A stretch of 64,000 bases of DNA, from contig NC_044925.1 of assembly GCF_003576645.1 (NCBI RefSeq), positions 4,522,941 to 4,586,940 of the forward strand, given 5' to 3'. This DNA is from Ipomoea triloba. Lineage: Eukaryota; Streptophyta; Magnoliopsida; Solanales; Convolvulaceae. The notes beneath the pieces are model-generated. The model was given only the letters and a program-made list of their open reading frames with translations. It ran no database searches and had not been told where the DNA came from. Both the position numbers and the translations under genes were made by a program. Positions 11,808-24,400 of the stretch are shown here, one piece after another (position 1 is the first letter of the stretch; every line of letters begins with the position of its first letter).

Positions 11808-13100
11808 TCAAAAAAGGACATTATTATCCTGAGTAAACTTCTGAACAGACAGCAAAGACGAAGATAAACCAGGAACATGTAAAATATCAGACATCTTAAA
11901 AACTCTAGACGGGGTAACAAAAGATGCATGACCTACACGACTAATATGTAATCCCTTACCATCACCAACTCTCAATGTATCATCACTAGAATAGGCCTCC
12001 GAAGTGGACAACGCAGCAATATCAGGTGTAGCGTGATTCGTGGCTCCAGTATCAGGTATCCACAAATTAGAGTCCAAATTATAATTCGGAGCATTATCTG
12101 AATAAATTAAATTTGCTTGAGGTTGTGATTGAACGTAAGAGTAGCAATTCGATGTTGTATGACCAAAGATGCCACAAAGTTGACACTTTGGCTGCCAGGA
12201 GTTGTTCCTGCCCCTTCCACGCGTCCTACCACCTCTGCCGCCACGACCAGCAAACTGCCCACCGCCACTGCCGCCATGAAGCTGCTGCTGCTGCTGTCCG
12301 CCACCTCGGTGGCCACCTACACCACGATGCTGCGCACCCCGCCACGAACGGCGACCTCCACCACCGCGATTAGCCACAAAAACCGCAGGCGCCATGGCTG
12401 TAGGAGAAGAGCCAGTGCCCGTAACAAACGCATGAGAGCCCAGTAGATCAGCAAGCTCTTGAAGAGACACCAGACGACCGCGAACAGCTATCGACGCCGT
12501 AACGAGATGAAACTCTGGACGCAAGCCTCTAAAAACATAGAGGTTTTGCTCCTCCAATGACACGGCTCGTCCGGCGAGGGCAAGATCTTCAATCACGACC
12601 TGCGCCCGGGCTATGTAATCGGTGACGGAGGAATCTCCTTGCTGGATGGAGGGAAACTGCCCAAGGAGATGTAGAACACGAGCCTGCGAGGTGGACGCCA
12701 GCGCCTGTTCAATAGCCGACCATAACGATCGTGACGTAGGACAGCCAATCGCCAAATGCATAACCTCCGGGGAAAGAGAAGAAATCAGCATACTGAGAAC
12801 ACTTTGATCCTGACAAAACCATGGTGCGTATGCCGGATGAGGCTGAGCGAGAGTTGTTGCGTCAATAGCCGGAAGAAGAACGGAGGGCATAGGAATTGAA
12901 CCATCAACGAAACCCATTAACTCGTGACCATGAAGAAACGGAATAACTTGAGTACACCAGAAAAGAAAGTTCGTGTTGGTCAATTTGACGCTAATAAAGT
13001 GATGGGCAGTGGATAGAGAGGTGACGGCCGAGGAGACCGAAGAAGAAATAACAGCATTGGAGACGGTCCGTTCGGAGGAATTAGCAGATCCGTCGGCCAT
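11808..13100 (-). CDS. Copia Gag and protease
   Basis: A 430-residue frame starting at the first ATG after the primer site. The N-terminal half is a copia-type Gag (FISVKLTNTNFLFW, then FVDGSIPMP). A Gly/Arg/Gln-rich stretch precedes a CCHC zinc knuckle (CQLCGIFGHTTSNCY). The aspartic protease motif is WIPDTGATNHAT at about residue 350. It ends at a premature stop created by a one-base shift just after the protease. Confidence 0.9.
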   Translation of the reverse strand: MADGSANSSERTVSNAVISSSVSSAVTSLSTAHHFISVKLTNTNFLFWCTQVIPFLHGHELMGFVDGSIPMPSVLLPAIDATTLAQPHPAYAPWFCQDQSVLSMLISSLSPEVMHLAIGCPTSRSLWSAIEQALASTSQARVLHLLGQFPSIQQGDSSVTDYIARAQVVIEDLALAGRAVSLEEQNLYVFRGLRPEFHLVTASIAVRGRLVSLQELADLLGSHAFVTGTGSSPTAMAPAVFVANRGGGGRRSWRGAQHRGVGGHRGGGQQQQQLHGGSGGGQFAGRGGRGGRTRGRGRNNSWQPKCQLCGIFGHTTSNCYSYVQSQPQANLIYSDNAPNYNLDSNLWIPDTGATNHATPDIAALSTSEAYSSDDTLRVGDGKGLHISRVGHASFVTPSRVFKMSDILHVPGLSSSLLSVQKFTQDNNVLF

Positions 13101-13120
13101 AGGAAAGAAACCTAGGCTAG

Positions 13121-13129
13121 CTGATACCA
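13121..13129 (-). other. Primer binding site of the copia element
   Basis: On the element strand TGGTATCAG directly follows the 5' LTR. It matches the tRNA-iMet primer complement used by many plant copia elements. Confidence 0.85.
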
Positions 13130-13289
13130 GATGAGAACAGATTGCTTGTATTCAATAATGTTCAATTCAATATAATGATAAAGACCAGAGTATATATACA
13201 AGAGTAGTCTCAAGTAGACTCGAATTGATAGTCCTAGTATGACTTGAATTGATAATCCTAGTATGACTCATATACATAGAGTCCTAATA
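13130..13289 (-). repeat. 5' LTR of the copia element
   Basis: 160 bp, colinear with 8887-9046 without gaps and with five substitutions. Followed at 13290-13294 by GTGCA, the right target duplication. Confidence 0.92.
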
Positions 13290-13294
13290 GTGCA

Positions 13295-14043
13295 ACTTCA
13301 TATATTATAAATTCTAAAACACATCCTCATATGCAATTTTCATATAATTTGACTTTGCACATTTCAATTCGTTTCTCAATTATACTATTGTTAAGTTTCT
13401 GTCCCTCTAGGGTCAATGAAGTAATTTCTTTGATTTCTCAATTGTCTATGGAGTACTTTTATCCCGCCAATCATAATATAGCTTAGGGAAGAAAAGAGCT
13501 ATTTCAAGAAACCATTTTCTCGAACTCTCAAACCTTCCAAGCTCCATTTTTAAGTCATCACATTATTGAAGGTTTGATGCTATTTCATAACCAAAATAAA
13601 TGCTATTGCTATTTCATAAGAAGATGGAGTCAATAAAGTCTAGATGGAGTCAATATCACATCCACTAAAACTCGAACCCACCTCCTCCCATATGGGAATG
13701 CAACCGAGTGTTATTAGACCACAAGGTCATGGGTTTAAAACTTTGAAATGCAAAATACTATCAAATATTTTTGTTGCAGAAGAATATAGTGTGTGTTTGA
13801 GTTCAAGCAAATAGAAAATAAAGAGTAAGGAATAGAGAAATCGAAGTACTATTTTTATAGTAGTGGTGAATTATTTTCCTTATACCAATAAGATTTGACT
13901 AGTACAATATGAATGCAACTGAAATTTTAGTTTTTCACACTCGTAAACTAAACTAACTAGATTACTTGCTAAAAGCCCTTGTTGACAATCCATATATGAA
14001 ATGACTTTTGTTCACTACGTTGTACATTCTGATCTCCACTACA
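13295..14043. other. AT-rich intergenic DNA, no gene seen
   Basis: No coding sequence, paired terminal repeat or recognised element is visible here. Confidence 0.4.
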
Positions 14044-14051
14044 TAATCTTC

Positions 14052-14363
14052 TAGGGCTGTTAACGAACCGGACACAAACGAACGGAGGTTGTTCGTGTTC
14101 GTTTGTTAAGGATTTTGGATTGTTCGTGTTCGTTTGTTAAGGTTTTTGAAAATCCTGTTCGTGTTCGTGCGTTAAGCGTTCGTTAGTGTTCGTTAACGTT
14201 CGCGAACACGTTCACGAACGTTAACAAACATGTTCACAAACATGTTCATTTACTTCATGAACACGTTCGTGAACACTTAATAACCAAGCACCTGTACATG
14301 TTCGTGAACACAATTTGTTCGTGAACAAGAAATAATCTACGTTCACGAACAATTATATACATT

Positions 14364-14409
<46 letters not shown>

Positions 14410-14694
14410 CTAAACATGTTCGTAAACATTATTAAACGAACACTAAACGAGCTTGTTCGCGAACTAACACTACTAAACGAACACAAACGAGCTTGTTCAT
14501 GAACACTACTAAACAAACACAAACGAACTTGTTCGCAAACACTTAACAAACGAGCTTACCACTCTTCAGACTCTGTTCGTTTATTAATCGAACTCTAAAT
14601 TTTGTTTGTTAATGTTCGTTTACCTTAATAAACGAACGCTTACCGAGCTCGAACACGAGTAGTTTGTCGAAAGCTCTGTTCGCTAATAACCCTA
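14052..14694. mobile_element. hAT-like foldback MITE
   Basis: It starts tagggctgttaacgaac and ends gttcgctaataacccta, an inverted pair. The interior is filled with gttcgtgaac and cgtttgtt words in both orientations around a (TA)n tract at 14372-14407. I could not find a matching 8-bp target duplication, so this copy is either old or its ends are off by a few bases. Small frames inside are repeat artefacts. Confidence 0.7.
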
Positions 14695-14702
14695 CTTCAA
14701 CC

Positions 14703-15860
14703 GAAAAGGTTGTACTGTCCAACACGTCACCTTGAGATTAAGATAAGACATCCAACCTTATAAACAAAGAATTGTGTTTGTGTTTAGAATACTTCAATAC
14801 ATAATCTAGATGATGCTATAAGCTTTGGAGAGTTTAGAATTACTCGCAAAAATATCTCAACAATTTTATATTATTCAACTTCTTCCATTTATAGAGTTGG
14901 GGAGCCTTAAATCAAACGTCTTGAAATATACACATTATACTGGTGATTATTAAGATGGTAGGTGTTTAAAAGTTGATAGCTCCCACTTTTCTGGCTGCAC
15001 ACTTTTAACCATTGGATTTCCAGGAAATCACAGTTATTCATAATCAAAATGCAATCTGAACTAAACTACCACGATATGTAAGATCAAACACTTTCTTCGT
15101 ATCTCAACTTCATCGGCGGCCTTCAATTTGGTTAATGGTCAATGCCTTGCATATGGATGCACTGCACTAATCTGGGAAGTATAATTGATATTCTGGGAAA
15201 CAAGTCTTAATTTATTTTATCTTTTTCATAGAAAGGAGTGCCACATTTATTCACTCGACAAATTCAGTAAATGGCATTAAATAACCGTATGTTTAGTTTC
15301 CAGTTTCCCGTTGTTCAGCTTAATACAGTATTTGGTTCTTTCTTCTTTCTTTTTTTTTTTTTAATCAAAACAATAAATGCATTATACTTTTCTTTTTTAA
15401 ATATTACAAGATACAACAAATAAGTCTAATATAAATTCTTGTTTTCAAAAAAAAAAAGTCTAATAAATTCTTAAAATAATATAAGAAAATAATATATATA
15501 TGCAAAAGATATATATCTTCGGTAAAGACCAATTAATTAGCAAACATACATTATCAACTAGACCATCTCCTCATAATGAGTTTAGTCACGGAAGATGGTT
15601 AGGATTCGATCATTTGGATGGATCTTAGCGTTTCACTATGCTTATTCTCAAGTTACGCAACTTGATTATCTATACCCATCCCACCCAGGAGTGAACTTAG
15701 CAACTGCCTCGCCATCAATTTGAACCTGTGACGTTGGCTTTGATACCTATCGATGGACGCCCAGCGCATGCTTAACTTCCCTGGTTGTTTGGGAATCAGG
15801 TTGTCATATCCTTCTCAAAACCAATTGGTGATGAGTATGTGTATATTAATCATTTAACCA
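14703..15860. other. AT-rich intergenic DNA, no gene seen
   Basis: Contains poly-T and poly-A tracts (around 15345 and 15448) and a possible tRNA-like or SINE fragment around 15540-15780. No coding sequence is recognisable. Confidence 0.35.
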
Positions 15861-15948
15861 CATTCCTACCTCCATGGTAATTCACAACACCACGTCTCGA
15901 ATCGCATTCCTACCTCCATGGTAATTCACAACACCACGTCTCGAATCG
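15861..15948. repeat. Two tandem 44-bp units
   Basis: cattcctacctccatggt through ctcgaatcg occurs twice back to back (15861-15904 and 15905-15948). It abuts the likely outer end of the decayed copia LTR to its right. Confidence 0.85.
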
Positions 15949-15954
15949 AGCAAG

Positions 15955-18000
15955 AGCTGAACTCGACCAATGATAATAGAAGGAATATTATTTTAGATGA
16001 TTGATGTTTTATGATGTTTACAAACAAACCAATGATTACACAGCTTGTCCTAAATACCTTTATATAGGATCTTGATTTAAACAAAGAATTATTCAACGGG
16101 AGTTAATAATATCATAATTATGTTGGTCCAACATCCCCCTTAGTTATGATTTCAAAGGGTCTTCACTCCAAGTTGACTCCTTAGCTAGATGTACGTCTCG
16201 AACCTCACTAGTTTTGTTACAATATATGCATTCTGATCTTCAGTGTTGTAATATTCTAGTTAGTTTGATCATTCCCTTGTTAACTTGACATCTTAAAAAA
16301 TAATAGTGTATTACTATGTGCTTACTCCTTTAGTGAAATACAAGGTTTTTGGCTAAATTAATAATTGATATGTTGTCCACATAGATATTGATTGGACATT
16401 GGTTTTGAAACCCAAGTTGACTTATTAAATATTCGATTTGGTCTCTTGACTATTAGGATTTCATCACTTTGGTCCTCAACTTTCAAGCTTGCTCAATTTT
16501 ATACCCACTATGCAATTGTTAACCAAAATGATCCTCAATAAAGACTATTTTAGTTTGGACCAAGGACTATTTTAGGTAAAAATTACATAATTAGGGATGA
16601 AATTGAGTAAGTTTGAAAGTTGAGAACCAAAGCGGTAAAATTCTAATAGTCGAGGGACCAAATCAGGTAATAACTCTGTTGCTAAGCCAACCTGTCTTAC
16701 ATGCACTTTGTTACTATAATGCACTTAGCTTCATATGTTGATGATGCAACAATAGATTGTTTCTTTGAAGACCACAAACACATAGCTTTTCCAAGCATAA
16801 AGTAATAACCACTAGCTAGTACTCTTTCTTTCCTCCAAATCTCTACCCAATCACTGTCAGAATAACCAACAAGATCATTCTCGTCACATGATGAGTACGT
16901 AGAATAATCCATAGTCGTATATAAGTTGCTTTGATGTAGTGCATGATCATCTTTACCGCTTACAAATTTAATTGTTGACAAGACTCCATAAATCTGCTAA
17001 CTAACTCACAACATAGCTAATAATGAGTTTGGTGCATGTGAGATATCTAAGACTTCTAACAATTTGTTTGAAGTTTGTCATATCAACATCTTAGCCAACA
17101 CCTTCTTTCTTTCGTTGCTTTTGTTCCTATCTCAATAGTAGTTCTAATAGGATTTGAATCGTGCATATGCAATTTCTTTAGAAGTTAGTGGCATATTTCT
17201 TCTGATTAACAAATATTTCTTCTTCTCTTTGCATTACCCCAATGCCTAGATAATAAGACATGTGGCTGAGATTAGACATCTTGAATTCCTTCATCATTGA
17301 GTTCTTGAAATCTTCAATCATTTTGTGATTATTACATGGCCTGTAAAAGTCAACATAAAGGCATAACAAAAAATTATCTCCAGAGTTAGCCTTCATGTAT
17401 AAACCATGATTAGATAGATACTTTTGAAAACCAACTTCTTGAAGGAACGCATAAATTCTCTTAATCCATGCTCATGGAGCTTGATTAAGGCCATATAAAG
17501 CCTTTTTGAGACTACACACTTTGTCTTCATTTTCATGTTGTATAAAGCCAGGTGACTGCTTTATATAGACCTCTTCATCAAGTGGGTCGTGGGGAAAGCC
17601 GACTTGACATAGATCTAGTGAATCTTCCATTGCTTTTGAACTTCTAAAGCAGTGGTTAACCTGACTGTGTCCATTCAAGTTACAGAGGAAAACATCTCGT
17701 TATAGTCATAACATTGTTGTTGTTCAATTCAAATCCATTTTACCACCAACCTTGCTTTGTACCTTTGAACTTCACTATTTGGATTCATTTATATCTTGAT
17801 GACCCATTTCACATTAATATAATGGCCTTGTGACTCCGTGGAATATAATTGATGTTACAGCACCACCAGGTGGTTCTACTACTATTTTTATTTGAACTAT
17901 AATATCAACCAATACGTTCTTCTTCGTGAAGAACATAAATAACCCGTATTTGTAGATTTTGATGCGCATCTACCCTCTTAATTATTATATAACTCGTGTT
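15955..18000 (-). mobile_element. Decayed, 5'-truncated Ty1-copia element
   Basis: On the minus strand, copia RT and RNase H pieces appear in order, separated by stops and frameshifts: KKALYGLNQAP (17472-17678), LCLYVDFYRPCNN with YYLGIGVMQ (17178-17396), and GYSDSDWVEIW with VASSTYEAKC (16697-16981). The RNase H tail continues at about 16300-16400 (IYVDN-like). A purine tract AGGGGGA ends at 16134, and a putative 3' LTR starting TGTTGGACC runs left from 16133. No 5' LTR is recognised. A MITE splits RNase H. Confidence 0.75.
16426..16680. mobile_element. Foldback MITE inserted in copia RNase H
   Basis: The left arm (ggtctcttgactattagga, then ggtcctcaactttcaagctt) is the inverse of the right arm (ctttgaaagttgagaacc, then ctaatagtcgagggacc). 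It interrupts the RNase H frame between the EAKC motif and the next RNase H block, so it is younger than that element. The style resembles Mutator-type ggtccctcgac MITEs; a clean target duplication was not resolved. Confidence 0.65.
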
Positions 18001-18188
18001 ATATGTTTTTTAACTTTAGAAAGTGCTTAAAAGTCTATTTACTCTTCCTAGCCTCTTGGCTTACTCCAGATCTATCAGACCAATATAATTTCAGAAAGTA
18101 GATCATGCTGAATCCTTTTTTGGGTTTGTAAAAGATTTACCATTTTGCCCTCCCAGTTTCTTTAATTTGGAAGCATGCGGTGCAGTGC

Positions 18189-18196
18189 TATATAAA
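18189..18196 (+). promoter_or_regulatory. TATA box of OSC1
   Basis: TATATAAA lies about 250 bp upstream of the ATG and about 50 bp before a likely 5'UTR splice donor. OSC2 has a TATATAA at the corresponding place (44322-44328), and both are followed by similar sequence. Confidence 0.7.
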
Positions 18197-18239
18197 TACT
18201 TGCGTTCTCCATCATTACAACTCATCACTTTCTATTCTT

Positions 18240-18440
18240 GTAAGCTCTCCCTCCCTCTCCCTCTCTTTGTGAATGTACGAATTCTATACCTTAATACAAT
18301 AATTAGTTACAGGCTAGCTATCTAGCTAGCAGGAGATAGGAAGAAAATTTTCTTTTCTTTCTCTGCTATCTCTCAACTAACGTAACTGACATTAATTAAT
18401 ATAATATGATATTACTACACAGAGGCTAAGCATTAGGCAG
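18240..18440 (+). other. Probable 5'UTR intron of OSC1
   Basis: The donor gtaagctctc at 18240 is conserved in OSC2 at 44390. The acceptor ttaggcag at 18433-18440 is conserved as ataggcag just before the OSC2 ATG. Both donors are followed by a ct-rich tract and tgtgaatgta. This is inferred from conservation alone; no transcript evidence is available here. Confidence 0.55.
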
Positions 18441-18446
18441 AAGAAA

Positions 18447-21400
18447 ATGTGGAAGCTTAAGATTGGCGAAGGTGGGGGGCCGTACATGTACAGTACCAAC
18501 AATTATATCGGCAGACAAATATGGGAGTACGAACCTAACGCCGGCACGCCGGAAGAAGAAGAAGCCTTTGAAAAAGCTCGCAAAGAGTTCAGTAAACAAC
18601 GGCAGAAAGGTCATCATACGTGCGGTGATTTGTTCATGAGAAAGCAGGTTGTGATCGATTAACAATATAATGGAAGTTTTAGTTTTCAACTTTAATTTGA
18701 ATTGATTAATAATTGTGTATTGATTGGTTCAATATTGTGTGCAGATGATCAAAGAAAGTGAGGTTGATGTGTTGAGCATTCCCCCGGTAAGACTAAGAGA
18801 GGAAGAAGAAGTGAACTATGAAGCGGTCACAACCGCGGTTAGGAAAGCGGTCCGGTTGAATTGTGCCCTTCAAGCCAAAGATGGACACTGGCCAGCTCAG
18901 AATTCTGGCCCTCTGTTTTTCACTCCTCCTTTGGTATCTTTTACTTTTCTATCTAATAATTATCACTTTTTGTTACCCCAAAAATGTTAGAATCTCCGGC
19001 CCCAAGTCTCTAAGGACTCTCACATCCCACCTAAAAAATATTTTGAAATAGTTGTGCAGACCATTAGTACATTTTTAATATACTAAAAGTACATTATTTA
19101 TATGTTGAATGTATATTATGTGATAGTATACAAAATAATGTACTTTATATACACAAATAATGTAATTTTTATTTGTGATCTGCATAACTGTGTGGACCAT
19201 GGTCCACAAATAATGATCCGAACATAATTCTTACACAGTCCCTGCTGAGTTTTGAACTTTGGTCTCTTGCCTCAAATACCGCCTACCTATTGAATCAATG
19301 AGTTAAGCTCGTGCGGATTAATAATTATCATTAAAGGGACAGCGTGGCGTGGAGTCTGGAGTGTTTCATTAGACAGTATCCTTAGGGCCCCACACCTGGA
19401 CTCAATAAAGTATTTGGGAGCTAGGTTGTAAACTATGATAACTCAGTAGCTTGTCCAGTTTACTTTGGACATAATCTGATCCCACACTATTGTTGCCAAG
19501 TTTTAAACCTTAGTTTCTTGCTCTAAATATTATTTACTGAACCAGTGATCTAAATTGGTCTGTGCGGACTAATAAATATCATTAATGGGGCGGTGGGGTG
19601 TGGAGTCTGGACTGTTTCATTAAATGAAAACATTTGCAGATGATTGCGTTGTACATAAGTGGAGCGATCGATGTGATTCTGACTTCAGAGCACAAGAAAG
19701 AATTGGTTCGATATCTCTACAACCATCAAGTATGTAATAATTAATTACTAGTGGATCAATTAATAATTTATATTGTGAGATATTATTTTAGTTTTGTTAT
19801 GCTGTTGTGTGATAGAATGAAGATGGTGGATGGGGACTGTACATTGATGGACATAGTACCATGATTGGGTCAGCACTTAACTATGTGACCTTGCGTTTGC
19901 TTGGAGAAGAAGCTGATGATGGTGAAGGTGCCATTGCTAGGGGTCGCAAGTGGATTCTTGAACATGGTGGTGCCACTGCAATTCCTTCTTGGGGAAAGAT
20001 TTATCTCTCGGTATGTGATTTATTTATTTATTAATTTTTTTTTGTCGGGTGTCCTAAGCATGCCACCTTTACGTCCGTACTAAATTTAAACTAATTCGCG
20101 TTTGCATCGGACCAGCCTAATTAAAGGACAAAGTGCTAGTCAGATGGATTTTATTATACGGCAGAAGTAGTTTGAACTCCCGACCTCTCTTAAGGGACGA
20201 GAATGCACGATCACTCACGCTAACCAGACTGGTTAATTAGGAATATAATTTATACATTAGAACTTAACAATTACCTTAAAATATAAATTTTGAGTCAAAC
20301 TTATGTGAGATCCGTGAGACCACTCGAATTTAGCATAATTGTTTGTTACTTATCATACAAATTATATTAATTATTACAGAAAATTTAATACGACTTTGAA
20401 ATAAATAAACATTTACTTATAATAGATTTTTTAAATATTTATATATATTTGAAATTGTGATACTATTTAGGGTAAAAATGATTGTTACTAATGATAAATA
20501 TTGTAATACTTGGCAAAATGTTTCTTATGATAGAAATTGTAATACTTATTGTAGAAAGTTTAATACTAATTTGAATTACAAATAAATCGTTACATATGAT
20601 AGATATTGTAATACTTATATGTGAAATTGTGATATTATTTAAAGTAAAAATTGATTGTTACTAATAAAGATAAATATTGCAATACTTATAATTAAAATTG
20701 TGATAATTACACACCCATTTGTTTACACCTTAGAACCTGGCCCGTCTCACGGACAAATATTCTCATACAAGTTTTTTTAATAATTTTTTGTTCAAACTTT
20801 ATCAAAATCCAAATTATATTGATAACAGTTTCATGCCAAATTCCTGATTTGGTTCGGATGGTGATATTGTATTTGAGAGTTTGTTACATCTTTCATGAAG
20901 TTTCATATTAAAATCATGACTTTGTCTGACGAGTTTCATTTAAGAGTTTCCTATAATTTACAAGGATTTTAAGAATTTGACAGATAAGTGTTAGTTTAGC
21001 AGATCTGATTTAGGAATTATAGTAGATTTGAATCTTGTGGTCCCAACACATGATACACCATGACATACGTAATATATAATCTTCTACAAACATAATAAGT
21101 GTGAAGGAATGTTATATCCTTCATTTATGTCCGTTTTTCGGTTATATTTTATGTATACATTATGCTATAAAAGTTGTACTATACACAAATATACTCTTAC
21201 CGTTATAACTTCCTTTATATTTTTTCACTATTATTATCATACACATGCATCCACCATATATTTTATTATCTTTTTCAATAATAATAATAATAATAATTTA
21301 TATACATTATATATTAGAGTTATATGTTAGATATTTTCTAAAATATAAATATCAAATTTCAACACAACTGCAGTATCAGCCATGACCCATGATCCTCGGT

Positions 21401-24400
21401 ATAACCAGTGGTTAGTTTAGCAGATCTGATTTAGGAATTACAGTAGATTTGAATCATGTGGTCCCCACTTGATACACCATGACATACATAATATATATAT
21501 ATATATATATATATAGTTTGCTATAACTTCCAAGTTGCAAGCTACGATTTTAAGGATTTGACAGATACGTGTTAGTTTAGCAGATCTGATTTAGGAATTA
21601 ATAGTAGATTTGAATCATGTGGTCCCCACATGATACATCATGACATACGTAATATATATATATATATATATATAGAGTTACGATCATATGAGATCACTTG
21701 TTTAGTTAAGATCGTGAGATCAGATCTTGTGCATCCATTTAATAATTTAATGGTCTAGATTGATTTAAAATGCTAAGTTGAAGTGTGTGCGAACAGTAAT
21801 AAGTGTGTGCGGACGGTAATTAAATATGTGCAAACGGTGATTAAATTTGTGCGAACGGTGGTTGATGTACAAGATTTGATCTCAAAATTTTTTAATAGTC
21901 TAAATTGATTAAGATTCTAAGTTGAAGTGTGTGCGAACAGTAATTAAATGTGTGCGAAGAAAGTGTGTGTGTTAATCAATCTAGACCATTAAAAAGTATT
22001 ACATGTGGATGCACAAGATGTGATCTCACGATCTTACCTAAGCAAATGGTCTCACTGGAACCCTACACACACACATATATATAAACAATGACATAGGTGA
22101 TATCAAATGGGTAGTCACAGAATTGAACTCCGTTGGTATGATTTTAATTATTTGAGAAAATATTTGAAAAAGTATATAACAGATACTACCTTATATAATT
22201 AAGAATAATCATTGCCTAATTAAGATATTTTTTTAATTAATAAAGTAAATAAAAGATAATATCTTATAAAGGATAATGTGTATTTAATCATTGCCTTATA
22301 TAATAGTTGTCAACCCAATAAAAATAATCATTGCCTTATATAATTAAGATATTTTTTTAATTAATAAAGTAAATAAAAGATAATATCTTATAAAGGATAA
22401 TGTGTATTTTAAAAAAAAAGAAATAAATTATATATTATCAAATAATCATTGTCAACCCAATAAAACTAATCATTGCCTTATATTATATAATTAGGATATT
22501 TGTTTATATTTAATAAAGTAAATAAGAGATAATACCTTATAAAGAATAATGTGTATTTAAAAAAAAAAAGAAAGAAATTATATATTATAAAATAATTATT
22601 GCCTTATATAATTAGGATATTTTTTTTTACTTAATAATGCTTATAAGTTAATAACTGTAACTTATAAGCATTATTAGTATAATTGTATATATAAATAGCA
22701 CTTTAATTTACGAAAAGGTTTGTAATCATAATTGACTAACTCAAATCAGAAGTACTAATAGACAATTCAATCAAGGAATCGAACTTAAAACTTTGTATTT
22801 ACTAAGCTAATTGTCCAACCAACTCGATTGGGATTGCACATATATACAAATAGCCCTATGCCCCTATTGCAAATGAAAAAAGATAACCTTAATTAGAAGG
22901 GTCACACTTGTGTGAGACCGTCTCACGGATCCTTATTCGTGAGACGGGTCGGGTCGGGTCAAAACACTATGCAAATGTCATACTTATATGTGCAAATCTC
23001 ATACTTATATGCTCAAATATAACACTAATAAAAAATACAATTTTTGTTACTTATAAGAGAAAAAGTAATACATTTTTCATAATAAGTAATGTTGACAAGT
23101 GACTCTCACTTATAAGGGAAAATATAATACTTTTGAGGAAAAATGTAATACTTTTAAATCGAAATATAAAAGTATTGTATTTTCCCCTAAAAGTATTACA
23201 TTTACCCTAATAAGTAACAAAAATTTTATTCATGATTAGTATTACATTTGAGCATATAAGTATGTCATTTGTGCATATAAGTGTTGCATTTACATCTTGA
23301 CCCGACCCGACCCGACCCATGGTGAAACGGTCTCACACAAGTTTTTGCCTAATTAGAAATATCGTCAAGACTCTTTCTCAGTCTTTATTGTGTACTTCAT
23401 TCTTTTCATGGAGTCTCACACGCAAAGTGTGAATATTAAGAGTCTATTCATAACTTAAATACGAATGTTGAGACAAAAACATACTCGAAAGAGTTCATAT
23501 ATATATATATATGCATTCCAATTAGGATGGTAACACCGCACCACAACCCAAGCCACACTGCAAATTATATCGTGGACCGTGGTCCACAATGCATTGTGGA
23601 CCGCGGTCCNATTTAATCATTGCCTTATATAATAGTTGTCAACCCAATAAAAATAATCATTGCCTTATATAATTAAGATATTTTTTTAATTAATAAAGTA
23701 AATAAAAGATAATATCTTATAAAGGATAATGTGTATTTTAAAAAAAAAGAAATAAATTATATATTATCAAATAATCATTGTCAACCCAATAAAACTAATC
23801 ATTGCCTTATATTATATAATTAGGATATTTGTTTATATTTAATAAAGTAAATAAGAGATAATACCTTATAAAGAATAATGTGTATTTAAAAAAAAAAAGA
23901 AAGAAATTATATATTATAAAATAATTATTGCCTTATATAATTAGGATATTTTTTTTTACTTAATAATGCTTATAAGTTAATAACTGTAACTTATAAGCAT
24001 TATTAGTATAATTGTATATATAAATAGCACTTTAATTTACGAAAAGGTTTGTAATCATAATTGACTAACTCAAATCAGAAGTACTAATAGACAATTCAAT
24101 CAAGGAATCGAACTTAAAACTTTGTATTTACTAAGCTAATTGTCCAACCAACTCGATTGGGATTGCACATATATACAAATAGCCCTATGCCCCTATTGCA
24201 AATGAAAAAAGATAACCTTAATTAGAAGGGTCACACTTGTGTGAGACCGTCTCACGGATCCTTATTCGTGAGACGGGTCGGGTCGGGTCAAAACACTATG
24301 CAAATGTCATACTTATATGTGCAAATCTCATACTTATATGCTCAAATATAACACTAATAAAAAATACAATTTTTGTTACTTATAAGAGAAAAAGTAATAC

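Larger units (their letters stand above)
8887..13289 (-). mobile_element. Ty1-copia LTR retrotransposon, complete but mutated
   Basis: A 4403-bp element on the minus strand. It has two 160-bp LTRs, a tRNA-Met-type primer site next to the 5' LTR, a polypurine tract beside the 3' LTR, and gag-protease-integrase-RT-RNase H in copia order. The LTRs differ at 5 of 160 positions by hand count, so insertion was fairly recent. The Gag style and very short LTRs suggest the Ale/Retrofit lineage (inference). The reading frame has two single-base shifts, a stop and an apparent RT deletion, so it cannot supply its own proteins as assembled. Confidence 0.93.

Noticed and set aside
14343..14549. 68-codon frame with Cys/Ser repeats
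   Set aside because: Generated by gttcgtgaac and (TA)n repeats in a foldback MITE.
15540..15800. Possible tRNA gene or SINE
   Set aside because: Some tRNA-like words but no cloverleaf could be folded by eye and no tail or second copy supports it.
22908..23102. 64-codon frame present twice
   Set aside because: Starts in the inverted repeat of a MITE; the second copy is the assembly duplicate.
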